NCBI GenBank assembly: GCA_024401215.1
Contig: JAKSLL010000018.1
Location: forward strand, 1 to 55,481
DNA length: 55,481 nucleotides
DNA from: Bacteroidaceae bacterium
Lineage (GTDB): Bacteria > Bacteroidota > Bacteroidia > Bacteroidales > Bacteroidaceae
Direction of reading: 5' to 3'
Under the pieces are notes generated by a model, which did not search any database, had not been told where the DNA came from, and saw nothing but the letters and a program-made list of their open reading frames with translations. Positions 42,050 to 50,887 of this stretch are shown piece by piece. Made by a program: the position numbers and the translations under genes. How positions within the stretch are numbered: the first letter of the stretch is position 1; every line of letters begins with the position of its first letter.

Positions 42050-43906
42050 TTAGATGCCCAACTTCTGGTTGTACTCCTTGAGAGTGCCGAGCTGGTTAGA
42101 CTTAACATTGATGAAGTTCTCGATACCTGCTGCCTTGAGATCCTCAGAGCAAGCAGGAGCACCAGCAACTACGTACATTGCGCGGCCGTTGAGGTACTTG
42201 AATGCAGGGATAGCGTACTCAGCATACTCGTCATCAGAAGAGCAGATAACAACGATGTCAGCGCCAGCAGCGAGAGCTGCGTCAACACCTTCTTCAACTG
42301 TCTTGAATCCGAGGTTGTCCATAACCTTGTAGCCTGCTGCAGCGAGGAAGTTGCAAGAGAACTGTGCACGAGCCTGGCGCATAGCGAGGTTACCGATTGT
42401 GAGCATGAATGCTATTGGCTGCTTTGGAGCTGCTTCAGTAGCAAGACGGAGGTTTTCGAAGTCTGATGCCATGCGAGCTGTGCAGAGCTTAGCAATTTCG
42501 CCTTCTGCAACTTCGCATCCGCAAGTGCAAGTAGCGTTGATTGGCTTCTTGCCCTCAGACACCTCTGTGAAGTTAGGGAACTGGTTTGTTCCGAGGATGA
42601 ACTCCTTGCGCTTTGCTGTGTCCTCATGACGCTTCTTGTTAGAAGCATTGACAGCGTTCTGGATATTGCCATTGAGTGATTCTGCGAGGAATCCGCCAGC
42701 ATTCTCAACAGCGAGGAAGAGCTTCCAGCCTTCCTGAGCGATAGCGTCTGTGAGGTGTTCGATAGTGTATGAACCACCAGCAACGTCAACGAGCTTGTCG
42801 AAGTGAGCCTCTTCCTTGAGGAGAAGCTGCTGGTTGCGAGCGATACGCTCTGCAAATTCTGTTGGCTGCTCGTATGGAGTGTCGAATGGAGTTACTACGA
42901 TAGAGTCAACATTTGCGATAGAAGCAGACATTGCCTCTGTCTGTGAACGGAGAAGGTTCACGTATGAGTCGAATACTGTCTGGTTGTATTCTGAAGTGAT
43001 AGCGCAAACGTGCATCTGACAAGCGCAGTCGCACTTTGGCTCGTACTGCTTAACGATCTGAGCCCAGAGCATGCGAGCGGCACGGAACTTAGCGATTTCC
43101 ATGAAGTAGTTGTCGCTAACGCCCATGTTGAACTTGATGCGCTTTGCTGCCTCTGTTGCGTCGATGCCAGCAGCAACCATCTGCTCCATATACTCAGCGC
43201 CCCATGCAAGAGCATATCCGAGCTCCTGGTAGATGTATGCGCCGCAGTTGTTGAGCGAGATTGAATTTACATTGATGCACTTGTAGCCTGGGAGCTCAGC
43301 GAGAGCCTCGATGAGTGGCTTAGCCTCAGCAATGACAGCAGACTTGTCCTTGCCCTTGAGGAGAATCTTGTTGATTGGGTCGAAGTTGATAGAACCCTTG
43401 AGCTCAGCGAGAGGGTAGTTGTTCTCCTTGAAGTACTCAACGAGAATCTTAGCGAGCTCTACAGCCTTGCACTGGCAAGTTGTGAAGTTGAGTTCTACAT
43501 ACTGTGGAAGGATGCCGTTCAAGAGCTCTGCGATGAACTCCTTGCTAACCTTCTCGCCAGCAAAGTCGAAACCGAGAGAGTCAACACCCTTGTTGAGAAT
43601 GTCGAGTGCCTTCTCGTTTGCTGCCTTAGGGCACTCAACTGTGATGTTCTGACGAACATACCAGAGGTTGTTGTCCTTCTTGTTACCACGAACGAATGGG
43701 AATTCGCCTGGGAGAGAGTTTACTGCCTTGAGGCTTTCGTTGTCCTCACGACGGTAGAAAGGCTGTACGTTGAAGCCTTCATTGGTTCTCCAAACCATCT
43801 TCTTGTTGAAGTCCGCACCTTTGAGGTCAACCTCAATCTTAGCCAACCATTCTTCGGTTGTAGGCGCTTGGAACTCTGAGAAGAGTTTTTCGTTGTTGTT
43901 AGCCAT
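42050..43906 (-). CDS. mutA: Methylmalonyl-CoA mutase, small subunit
   Basis: 618-aa beta subunit that pairs with MutB. It has the same barrel plus flavodoxin-like fold but lacks the DxHxxG cobalamin motif, as expected for the non-catalytic chain (only IVVICSSDDEYAEYAIPAF-like sequence remains in the C-terminal domain). It starts ANNNEKLFSEFQAPTTEEWLAKIEVDLKGADF, typical for the family. First gene of mutAB, with a full -33/-7 promoter 79 nt upstream, divergent from the beta-galactosidase gene. Confidence 0.94.
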   Translation of the reverse strand: MANNNEKLFSEFQAPTTEEWLAKIEVDLKGADFNKKMVWRTNEGFNVQPFYRREDNESLKAVNSLPGEFPFVRGNKKDNNLWYVRQNITVECPKAANEKALDILNKGVDSLGFDFAGEKVSKEFIAELLNGILPQYVELNFTTCQCKAVELAKILVEYFKENNYPLAELKGSINFDPINKILLKGKDKSAVIAEAKPLIEALAELPGYKCINVNSISLNNCGAYIYQELGYALAWGAEYMEQMVAAGIDATEAAKRIKFNMGVSDNYFMEIAKFRAARMLWAQIVKQYEPKCDCACQMHVCAITSEYNQTVFDSYVNLLRSQTEAMSASIANVDSIVVTPFDTPYEQPTEFAERIARNQQLLLKEEAHFDKLVDVAGGSYTIEHLTDAIAQEGWKLFLAVENAGGFLAESLNGNIQNAVNASNKKRHEDTAKRKEFILGTNQFPNFTEVSEGKKPINATCTCGCEVAEGEIAKLCTARMASDFENLRLATEAAPKQPIAFMLTIGNLAMRQARAQFSCNFLAAAGYKVMDNLGFKTVEEGVDAALAAGADIVVICSSDDEYAEYAIPAFKYLNGRAMYVVAGAPACSEDLKAAGIENFINVKSNQLGTLKEYNQKLGI

Positions 43907-43984
43907 AAAATATCATTTAAAGTTGATGTGTGTTCTTAATATAAATGTGTATATAAACGATATACTTTTACGCTTATTAACTCA

Positions 43985-44015
43985 CAAAGGTAAATAATTA
44001 TATTGACTGAGCAAA
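43985..44015 (-). promoter_or_regulatory. Promoter of mutAB
   Basis: Minus-strand TTTG (44015-44012), 19-nt spacer, TACCTTTG (43992-43985): an ideal Bacteroidetes sigma promoter. Leader about 75 nt. Confidence 0.75.
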
Positions 44016-44086
44016 GGAAAAATATAAAAAAAATCGTGAATGTCAATTTTTACTATTATTAAATGTAATAATGCGAAATAAATGTT

Positions 44087-44094
44087 TACCTTTG
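44087..44094 (+). promoter_or_regulatory. -7 box of the beta-galactosidase gene
   Basis: TACCTTTG followed by CA, 40 nt before the ATG at 44135. The -33 region is poor, which may mean an activator is needed. It lies about 75 nt from the divergent mutAB -33 box. Confidence 0.6.
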
Positions 44095-44134
44095 CAAACT
44101 AAGATTTCAATTAAACAAAAAATAATATAAAATT

Positions 44135-47100
44135 ATGAATCTAAAACCATTTCTTTTCTCGGTATTTGCATTGAGCGCACTTTCTGCTTCTGCGCAGAAA
44201 ATGCCAGCATGGCAAGACCCCAATGTCAATGCCATCAATCGCTTGACTGACCGTGCAGATTTCTTTGCTTATGAGAATGAAGCGTTAGCTCAGTCAGATC
44301 AAAGTCCTCGTGCAAATACAAAGGCTAAATCATCACGATTTCTTTCTATTGACGGAATATGGAAGTTCCATTGGGTAGAAAGCGCTAATCAGCGTCTTTC
44401 TGATTACTATTCAACAAAGGTTGATGACTCTAAGTGGGGCACAATGCCTGTTCCTGGAATGTGGGAGCTTAATGGATATGGTGATGCTATCTATGTGAAT
44501 AATCAATATGCATGGCGAAGCGACTGGGTGGGTCAGCCACCAATGGTGCAGGATAAGGGCAACCATGTAGGTGCCTATCGCAAGACATTTGCCATCCCTG
44601 CCGACTGGAAAGGACAGAATGTTTATATGCATATCGGCTCTGCCACATCAAACGTGGAGGTTTATGTTAATGGCAAGTATGTAGGCTATTCAGAAGACTC
44701 AAAGGTGGCTGCTGAGTTCGATCTCACAAAGTTCATTGTTCCTGGCAAGGAGAATCTCATCGCAATGCAGGTTATGCGCTGGTGTGATGGTTCTTGGAAT
44801 GAAGACCAGGACTTCTGGCGTCTTTGTGGTATAGCTCGTGAGTCATATCTCTATGCACGTCCAAAGGCTCACATCGAGGATATCTTCATCACTCCTGATC
44901 TTACTAATAACTACGCAGATGGACATCTCAATATCAAGATTACAGCACCTGCTGCTGCAGGCAAGCGTGTTGTTGCCAAGCTCGTAGATCCTTCTGGCGT
45001 AGATGTGACTCCAAAGACACTTCTTCCTGCTGGCATTCAAAAGGATGGTACAGCATCATTGGAAATCAATTATCCAAATCCAGAGAAGTGGACAGCAGAG
45101 ACACCAAATCTCTATACTGTTTACACATATCTTTATGATGGCAACGACATCCTTGAAGTCATCCCACAGCGAGTAGGTTTCCGCAAGGTGGAAATCAAGA
45201 AAGCACAGCTTCTCGTCAACGGACAGCCTATCCTCATCAAGGGTGCTGACCGTCACGAACTTGACCCTGATGGTGGTTATGTTGTCAGCGTTGACCGTAT
45301 GATTGAAGACATCAAGGTGATGAAGCAGCTCAATGTCAATGCTGTTCGTACTTGTCACTATCCTGATGACCCACGCTGGTATCAGCTTTGCGACGAATAT
45401 GGTATCTACCTCACAGCAGAGTCCAACATTGAGTCTCACGGTATGGGCTATGGCAAGGAGTCTCTCTCTAAGGATGAGCGTTTCCACTTCATGCATACTG
45501 AGCGTCAGGAGCATAACCTTCGTGTCCTTAAAAACCACCCAGCAATCATCGTTTGGTCACTTGGCAATGAGTCAGGTTACGGCAAGAACTTCGAGGATGC
45601 CTACGATTGGGTGAAGGCATACGACCCATCTCGTCCATGCCAGTATGAGCAGGCTCATCGTGAAGGTCGTGCAAGTGACATCTATTGTCCTATGTATGAA
45701 GGATACGAAGGCAATATCAACTACTGCGAAAACGACAAGTACCAGAAGCCTCTCATCCAGTGTGAGTATTGCCACACAATGGGTAACTCCGGAGGTGGCT
45801 TGAAGGAGTATTGGGATCTCATCCGCAAATATCCTAAGTATCAAGGCGGTTATGTGTGGGATTATGTTGACCAGGGTCTCCGCTCTAAGTCTAAGGTGAC
45901 AGGCAAGGAGATTATGGCATACGGTGGTGACTTCGGTCGCTATCCAGCATCTGACAACAACTTCAACATGAACGGTATGATTTCTGCTAACCGTCACCCA
46001 CATCCACACGCTTACGAAATCAAGTATTGCTACCAGAACATCTGGACAACTATCAAGGACATCAAGACAGGTTTGATTGAAATCCGCAACGAAAACTTCT
46101 TCACTCCAATTTGGGGCGTAATGATGAAATATACTATCCTTGCTGATGGTAAGCCTGTAGCAAAAGGCGATATGAATGTAGGCCGCATGCGCATCGTTCC
46201 TCAAGGCACACAGCTTGTTACTATTGAAGAAGTTGCAAAGGCTATGGCAGGTGAGATTGATACAAATGGTAAGGAAGTTATTCTTCGTGTTGAATATATT
46301 CTTGATGAAGATACAAAGCTTCAGAAGAAGGGAGAAGTAATTGCACACGAAGAGTTTAATCTTACTCCATACAACTATCCTAAGGTAGAGGACGTAGCAG
46401 CACAGACAGTTGTTGACAAGAAGGCTAAGAAGGATGCAGCACCTGCAGTAAATGTTGACGAACGTCATATCTATCTCACAGTTGAGGCTGGTGGTCTCAA
46501 GGCTACTTTCGACAAGCGCACAGGTTACATCTCTCACCTCGATGTTGACGGCGTCCAGATTACACAGGACGATGCCGAGATAGAGCCAACTTTCTGGCGC
46601 GCACCAACAGACAACGACTACGGAGCACAGATGCACAACCGCCTTGCTGTATGGCAGAATGCAACACCTCACCGCGTGAAGTCATTCTCTTATTCTGTTG
46701 ACGAGGCAGGAGCCAACTATGTGGTTAAGGCTGAATACGAGATGAAGAATGTTTCTTCTACTCTCAATCTCACTTACACAATGACTCCTGCTGGCAAGCT
46801 CATCGTAACTCAGGAGCTTGTTCAGGATGCTGACGCTAAGGATGTTCCTCAGCCTCTTCGCTTCGGCATGAATCTCCAGCTTCAGAAGCAGTACGACAAC
46901 ATCGAATACTATGGTGAGGGTCCTGGCGAAAGCTACATCGACCGCAACAACTCTACTCTCATGGGTGTTTGGAAGCAGAAGGTTGCTGACCAGTACTGGG
47001 CAGAATATCCACGTCCACAGGAGTCAGGCACAAAGTCTGGTGTGCGTTACTGGAAGATGACAAACAATGCTGGCAAGGGTCTCCTCTTCGAAGGTGTTGA

Positions 47101-47332
47101 ACCACTCGAATGCCAGGCTCTTCCTTATACAGTTAAGGATTTGCAGCCAACACGCGACAAGAAGCAGTTCCACTCTGGCGACCTCGTAGAGCGTCCATTC
47201 AATGATGTTCACATCTCAGCTCGTTCTATGGGTATTGGCTGTGTTAACTCTTGGGGTGCATGGCCTCGCAGGGAGTACCAGATGGATGCTAAAAACTTCA
47301 AATACACTTACATCATCTCTCCTGTGAAGTAA
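44135..47332 (+). CDS. Exported beta-galactosidase, glycoside hydrolase family 2
   Basis: 1065-aa LacZ-type enzyme releasing terminal beta-galactose. A signal peptide (MNLKPFLFSVFALSALSASA, cleavage after residue 20) puts it in the periplasm, unlike E. coli LacZ. Domains in order: sugar-binding jelly roll (about 60-245), Ig-like (about 246-350), TIM barrel (about 350-640), Ig-like, and C-terminal beta-galactosidase small-chain domain (about 760-1060). Catalytic residues: acid/base Glu479 in WSLGNES and nucleophile Glu544 in IQCEYCHTMGNS. No SusC/SusD or regulator adjoins it, so it is a stand-alone gene rather than part of a polysaccharide locus. A terminator follows at 47364-47393. Confidence 0.94.
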   Translation: MNLKPFLFSVFALSALSASAQKMPAWQDPNVNAINRLTDRADFFAYENEALAQSDQSPRANTKAKSSRFLSIDGIWKFHWVESANQRLSDYYSTKVDDSKWGTMPVPGMWELNGYGDAIYVNNQYAWRSDWVGQPPMVQDKGNHVGAYRKTFAIPADWKGQNVYMHIGSATSNVEVYVNGKYVGYSEDSKVAAEFDLTKFIVPGKENLIAMQVMRWCDGSWNEDQDFWRLCGIARESYLYARPKAHIEDIFITPDLTNNYADGHLNIKITAPAAAGKRVVAKLVDPSGVDVTPKTLLPAGIQKDGTASLEINYPNPEKWTAETPNLYTVYTYLYDGNDILEVIPQRVGFRKVEIKKAQLLVNGQPILIKGADRHELDPDGGYVVSVDRMIEDIKVMKQLNVNAVRTCHYPDDPRWYQLCDEYGIYLTAESNIESHGMGYGKESLSKDERFHFMHTERQEHNLRVLKNHPAIIVWSLGNESGYGKNFEDAYDWVKAYDPSRPCQYEQAHREGRASDIYCPMYEGYEGNINYCENDKYQKPLIQCEYCHTMGNSGGGLKEYWDLIRKYPKYQGGYVWDYVDQGLRSKSKVTGKEIMAYGGDFGRYPASDNNFNMNGMISANRHPHPHAYEIKYCYQNIWTTIKDIKTGLIEIRNENFFTPIWGVMMKYTILADGKPVAKGDMNVGRMRIVPQGTQLVTIEEVAKAMAGEIDTNGKEVILRVEYILDEDTKLQKKGEVIAHEEFNLTPYNYPKVEDVAAQTVVDKKAKKDAAPAVNVDERHIYLTVEAGGLKATFDKRTGYISHLDVDGVQITQDDAEIEPTFWRAPTDNDYGAQMHNRLAVWQNATPHRVKSFSYSVDEAGANYVVKAEYEMKNVSSTLNLTYTMTPAGKLIVTQELVQDADAKDVPQPLRFGMNLQLQKQYDNIEYYGEGPGESYIDRNNSTLMGVWKQKVADQYWAEYPRPQESGTKSGVRYWKMTNNAGKGLLFEGVEPLECQALPYTVKDLQPTRDKKQFHSGDLVERPFNDVHISARSMGIGCVNSWGAWPRREYQMDAKNFKYTYIISPVK

Positions 47333-47363
47333 AGTAAATATTTCCACTTATAAATATTAAGTT

Positions 47364-47393
47364 CCTTGGCAGTAATGCCAGGGAGCTTTTTTT
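47364..47393 (+). terminator. Terminator of the beta-galactosidase gene
   Basis: CCTTGGCA / TGCCAGGG (one G-U pair) with a GTAA loop, then AGC and seven T. It lies 31 nt after the stop codon. Confidence 0.85.
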
Positions 47394-47397
47394 ATGC

Positions 47398-47498
47398 TGT
47401 AACACTTCCTAAATGTTACAGCTGTAACATCCCTTGTGTTACAAATGTAACATGCCCGATGTTACGGCTGCAACACGCTGTGTGTAACAAGCGTAACA
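47398..47498. promoter_or_regulatory. Array of TGTAACA/TGTTACA half-sites (operator-like)
   Basis: Eight heptamers alternate between TGTAACA and its complement TGTTACA (two with one change) over 101 nt. They form back-to-back inverted pairs TGTAACA-N7-TGTTACA with a period of about 23-25 bp, close to two helical turns. The spacers differ in sequence, so only the half-sites are conserved. It lies between the beta-galactosidase terminator and the FtsX-type gene, ending about 110 nt before the latter's ATG. It is likely a multi-site operator, though a repeat element is possible. Confidence 0.6.
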
Positions 47499-47594
47499 CC
47501 CTGCTATATGCTATGTGCTGTAAAAAACTTTTACACATTTCGTTGAAAAGCGAAAATATGATTTGTGAGTAGTGTAATCTTGATTTATAATGCC

Positions 47595-47602
47595 TACCTT
47601 TG
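47595..47602 (+). promoter_or_regulatory. -7 box 4 nt before the FtsX-type permease start
   Basis: TACCTTTG followed by TGAT then ATG at 47607. If used, the mRNA would be leaderless or nearly so. A longer frame with GTG at 47565 runs through the box and would require an upstream promoter. Confidence 0.45.
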
Positions 47603-47606
47603 TGAT

Positions 47607-50015
47607 ATGAATAGTTTGTTTCGTAATTCCTTGCATACATTTAGGCGCTTCTGGCGTGCAAGTCTGTTGAATTTCATCGGACTTGTAATAGCCTTTTTTG
47701 CCTTTTTCATCTTCATAACCAGTTGGAAGCAGCAGGCGGAGTATAACACCTGCTTCGACGATTATAAGCGGATGTACAGAGTCGAAGTCGAAGGCCGTAT
47801 GTTCGGTCCAGATTCCATGTGGCTTGCTGTCATTACTTGTTCGATGGAGAATCTCGCTCGCAGCGTGCCGGGCGTGGAAGATGCATGTGTGCTGCTTCAA
47901 GCCAATTCTCCATTATATTTTCAGCGAGACGGTGGGAAACTTTGCGTGCTTGATTATGTTGGTGGCTATGGCAAGACATTGAATTTCTGGAGGAAAGGCA
48001 TAGCGCCTGATTCTTTGTCTTCCGACTATCCGCTGAATGCTGATGGCAAGCGTGATGGTGTCCTCATTCCAAAATCGTTTGCTATGGATTATTTTCATAC
48101 AAGCGATGTTGTTGGTAAGCATCTGAAATGGGAGGTTGAGGGGAGAGTCTATGATTATAAGATAGTAAGTGTGTATGATGATTTTCCGCAGAACTGCTCG
48201 GTAGGCAATTTCATCTATAATTATGAGGAGGATAGGGATTCGTTAAATTTTCAAAACTACAACAGCCAGATTTTTGTCAAGACAGATGCATCTCAGTCTT
48301 TGTCTGCTATTGAAGAGCATATTACTGAAAAGTTTATAAACAGTCTTGCTGCGGAGTATGAACTGGAAGCCGACTCCATCAAAGTGAATATGTCTCCAAG
48401 AGTTCATCTGCGCCCTGTCAGCGAAACATATTTTTCTGATGTTGACGATGTTATAGACAAGGGAGATAACGTGATGCTTGCCATCTTCTTTCTGTCTGCC
48501 ATCTTCGTGCTTGTGCTCACCAATGTCAACTACATGAATTTCTCGCTTTCTGAGGCTCCTTTCAGGATAAAGAATATCAATACGCGCCGAGTGTATGGAG
48601 CGAGTCGTAGTGCGCTGACACTCGAGCTCATCGTCGAGAATGTGATGATGTGTGTCATTGCCTACATCGTAAGCATGATTGCTCTCTATGTTGTTGATGG
48701 CTTTGTGGATGATGATATCAGTCCGCTGTCGAATGTCGTAGTTTCAATACTCACCTTTGTGTCGGCAGTCATCGTTGGCGTGCTGTCTGGCGTATATCCT
48801 GCCTACTTCATCACCTCCACAGCTTTGTCTATGTCGGTAAAAGGCATGAAGACCTTGCCGAAGAAAAAGCGAATGTTGAGCGACATCCGATTAGCCTTCC
48901 AGCTTTTCATCTGTCTGCTCACCGTCATCAACTCCTTTGTGCTTATTGTGCAGGCTTATTACATCTTCCATTCCGATTACGGATATTGCAAGGATAGGGT
49001 GGTGTATGGTGTGGTCAACTCTGTGTCGGCTTTGCTGCAGAAGGATTCTTTCAAGGAGAAGCTGCTGGCTATCGATGGCGTGGAAAGTGTCAGTTTCTCT
49101 CGTTTCATCATCGGGGCACATGACCGTTATATGATGTGGTCACGTCCAGCGTACGAAGGCGAGGAGAATGTTTTCACCAACATAATGCCTGTCGATAAAG
49201 ATTATTGTAAAACACTTGGCATAGAGATTGTTAAAGGGCGTGATTTCACTCCAGCCGACACATCTGGATACATCATTACTGAAGCGACATTGAGGAAGTA
49301 TCCGTGGGCGGAAGTTGGTAAGCCTTTGTATGATAATGATATAGCGGGGAATAATCCTGTTGTTGCTGTTTGTCGCAACATACGGTATTGCAGCATAAGG
49401 CGTAGTGTGGAAGAGCCTCTTGTCTTTGTTGTTGGCGGTAGTGAGAATGAGATTTTGAAGTTTTCCGACATCTACAATAACATTCTTAACATCCGTATTG
49501 CTGACGATGCTGATGTCGGCGAGATATATCAAAAGATAGAGAAATGCTACAATGAGATTGCTCCTGACGACAAGCTTAAACTTGAGATGCTTGATGATGC
49601 ATTGAGCGAACTCTATGACAATGAGTTTCTCTTTATGGTTCACACATTTCTTTTCGCCCTTCTCTATATTGTTATCACTCTGATAGGCTTGTCATGCACC
49701 ATAATGTTTGAAAACGAATATAACAGGAAGGAGATTGGCATCCGTATGGCTTTTGGGGCGTCTAAATGGAGCCTTGTGTTTCATAAGATGAAGTTTTATC
49801 TGCTTATATTGGCTGTCGCTTTTGTCTTGGCTGTGCCTGTGTCGTATGTCATGTGTCAGTATATGCTGGAGTCGTTTGTTGTCAAGAGTCCTTATCTGTG
49901 GATAGCTTTCCCTACAGCTTTGTTCTTTGTGTCTGTGCTGATGATAGCCATCATTGTGGTTCGCAGATATGAGTATCTGCGTGAGAAAGTCAAAGATATG
50001 ATTTGTACGGAATAA
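47607..50015 (+). CDS. FtsX/MacB-type ABC transporter permease
   Basis: 802 aa from the ATG at 47607 (MNSLFRNSLHTFRRFWRASL). Eight membrane helices: one near the N-terminus, three around 290-420, one at about 435, and three in the last 170 residues. Large extracytoplasmic domains follow helices 1 and 5. This is the duplicated MacB_PCD + FtsX architecture of Bacteroidetes permeases of about 800 aa that couple cytosolic ATP hydrolysis to periplasmic events (lipoprotein or peptide export, signalling). The C-terminal RKEIGIRMAFGASKWSLVF is the FtsX signature. No ABC ATPase gene adjoins it, so its ATPase must be elsewhere. Confidence 0.85.
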   Translation: MNSLFRNSLHTFRRFWRASLLNFIGLVIAFFAFFIFITSWKQQAEYNTCFDDYKRMYRVEVEGRMFGPDSMWLAVITCSMENLARSVPGVEDACVLLQANSPLYFQRDGGKLCVLDYVGGYGKTLNFWRKGIAPDSLSSDYPLNADGKRDGVLIPKSFAMDYFHTSDVVGKHLKWEVEGRVYDYKIVSVYDDFPQNCSVGNFIYNYEEDRDSLNFQNYNSQIFVKTDASQSLSAIEEHITEKFINSLAAEYELEADSIKVNMSPRVHLRPVSETYFSDVDDVIDKGDNVMLAIFFLSAIFVLVLTNVNYMNFSLSEAPFRIKNINTRRVYGASRSALTLELIVENVMMCVIAYIVSMIALYVVDGFVDDDISPLSNVVVSILTFVSAVIVGVLSGVYPAYFITSTALSMSVKGMKTLPKKKRMLSDIRLAFQLFICLLTVINSFVLIVQAYYIFHSDYGYCKDRVVYGVVNSVSALLQKDSFKEKLLAIDGVESVSFSRFIIGAHDRYMMWSRPAYEGEENVFTNIMPVDKDYCKTLGIEIVKGRDFTPADTSGYIITEATLRKYPWAEVGKPLYDNDIAGNNPVVAVCRNIRYCSIRRSVEEPLVFVVGGSENEILKFSDIYNNILNIRIADDADVGEIYQKIEKCYNEIAPDDKLKLEMLDDALSELYDNEFLFMVHTFLFALLYIVITLIGLSCTIMFENEYNRKEIGIRMAFGASKWSLVFHKMKFYLLILAVAFVLAVPVSYVMCQYMLESFVVKSPYLWIAFPTALFFVSVLMIAIIVVRRYEYLREKVKDMICTE

Positions 50016-50021
50016 GTAAGA

Positions 50022-50058
50022 CTCGAGCCCTCTCGAGATTGCTCGAGGGGGCTCTGGT
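50022..50058. terminator. Bidirectional terminator between convergent genes
   Basis: GAGCCCTCTCGAG / CTCGAGGGGGCTC with a short loop, 13-bp stem, flanked by T-rich runs on both sides. Serves the permease (plus) and the lipoprotein (minus). Confidence 0.85.
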
Positions 50059-50063
50059 CTTAT

Positions 50064-50825
50064 CTATTTTTCATAATCGAATGTCATGCCATTCCACTTC
50101 AGTTTATGGGCGATTTCCTCATCTTCGCCTATGCGGCTTTCTTCCACTTCGATGTCTTTGCCTTTTTGTGGAAGGATAAGGTACATGTTTGACTTCATTG
50201 TGCTCCAGCCGTTGAATGGAGGCTCGTCAAGACTTTCTATCTCCTTTGTGTCAGGATTGTAGAGGTAGGCTGCAAAACCTGTCTCAAGGTCAATAAACTC
50301 ATTTTCAGCAGCTTCATCATACCATTTGTTTGCGCTCACATAGAAGAACTTGCTTCCTCCCGCTACACAGAATGGCTTTGTGTGTCCTTCGTGAACTGCC
50401 ATGTCGCTGACTCTATAGCTGAAGATGAAGAGTTTCTTGCCATCTTTGCGGTTCCATAAAGCTCCGTAATAAATGCTTTGTCCTGCTCCGTCTGAGGATG
50501 TGTGGAAATATCCGTTGGCTTTGTCAATCTCTGTTTCATCGCCCCATTCGTATTCCTTTTCGAAGAATGGGAGTGCGTAGATAAATGATTCGATGTTTGG
50601 TGAGCCTTCCACCTTGAAAGAGCCTACAAGGGATGTGTGCAGCGGTTCGTAATCCACATCGCTTGTTTCTGCGTTTTCTTCGTCAGCTTTTTGTGCGCTT
50701 TCCTCTGAAGCGACAGTCTGATTCACGTCGTTCCCTTCGCTGCTTGATTCGTTATTGGTAGAACCATTGCAGGCAGCTAAAGCGATGGCGATAGTGGCAA
50801 GTGATGATAAAAAGAGTTTTTTCAT
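50064..50825 (-). CDS. Lipoprotein of unknown function
   Basis: 253-aa protein with signal peptide and lipobox ALAAC (Cys19). A Ser/Glu/Asn-rich acidic linker (about 20-60) leads to a compact beta-rich domain (about 65-253) with many aromatics (FFEKEYEWGDETEID, KLKWNGMTFDYE at the end). No motif recognised. It starts 62 nt after the stop of the DUF4424/YARHG gene, so the two may be co-transcribed. An alternating acidic linker and C-terminal globule are common in surface-exposed lipoproteins of this phylum, but the exact signal for surface export is not clear here. Confidence 0.72.
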   Translation of the reverse strand: MKKLFLSSLATIAIALAACNGSTNNESSSEGNDVNQTVASEESAQKADEENAETSDVDYEPLHTSLVGSFKVEGSPNIESFIYALPFFEKEYEWGDETEIDKANGYFHTSSDGAGQSIYYGALWNRKDGKKLFIFSYRVSDMAVHEGHTKPFCVAGGSKFFYVSANKWYDEAAENEFIDLETGFAAYLYNPDTKEIESLDEPPFNGWSTMKSNMYLILPQKGKDIEVEESRIGEDEEIAHKLKWNGMTFDYEK

Positions 50826-50887
50826 TGTTTATGAGTTGTTTTTAGTTGATAATCAATCGTTTTGTCTGTCTTTCCACTTCCCTTCGT

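Noticed and set aside
45572-46672. 366-codon minus-strand open frame inside the beta-galactosidase gene
   Set aside because: It is antisense to a complete, well-recognised GH2 gene. Its Cys/Val-rich translation reflects codon bias of the opposite strand.
47398-47498. TGTAACA array considered as a CRISPR
   Set aside because: Repeats are 7 nt and alternate in orientation, spacers are 7 nt, and no cas gene is present.
49140-49643. 167-codon minus-strand frame inside the FtsX-type permease
   Set aside because: Antisense to the permease and without features of its own.
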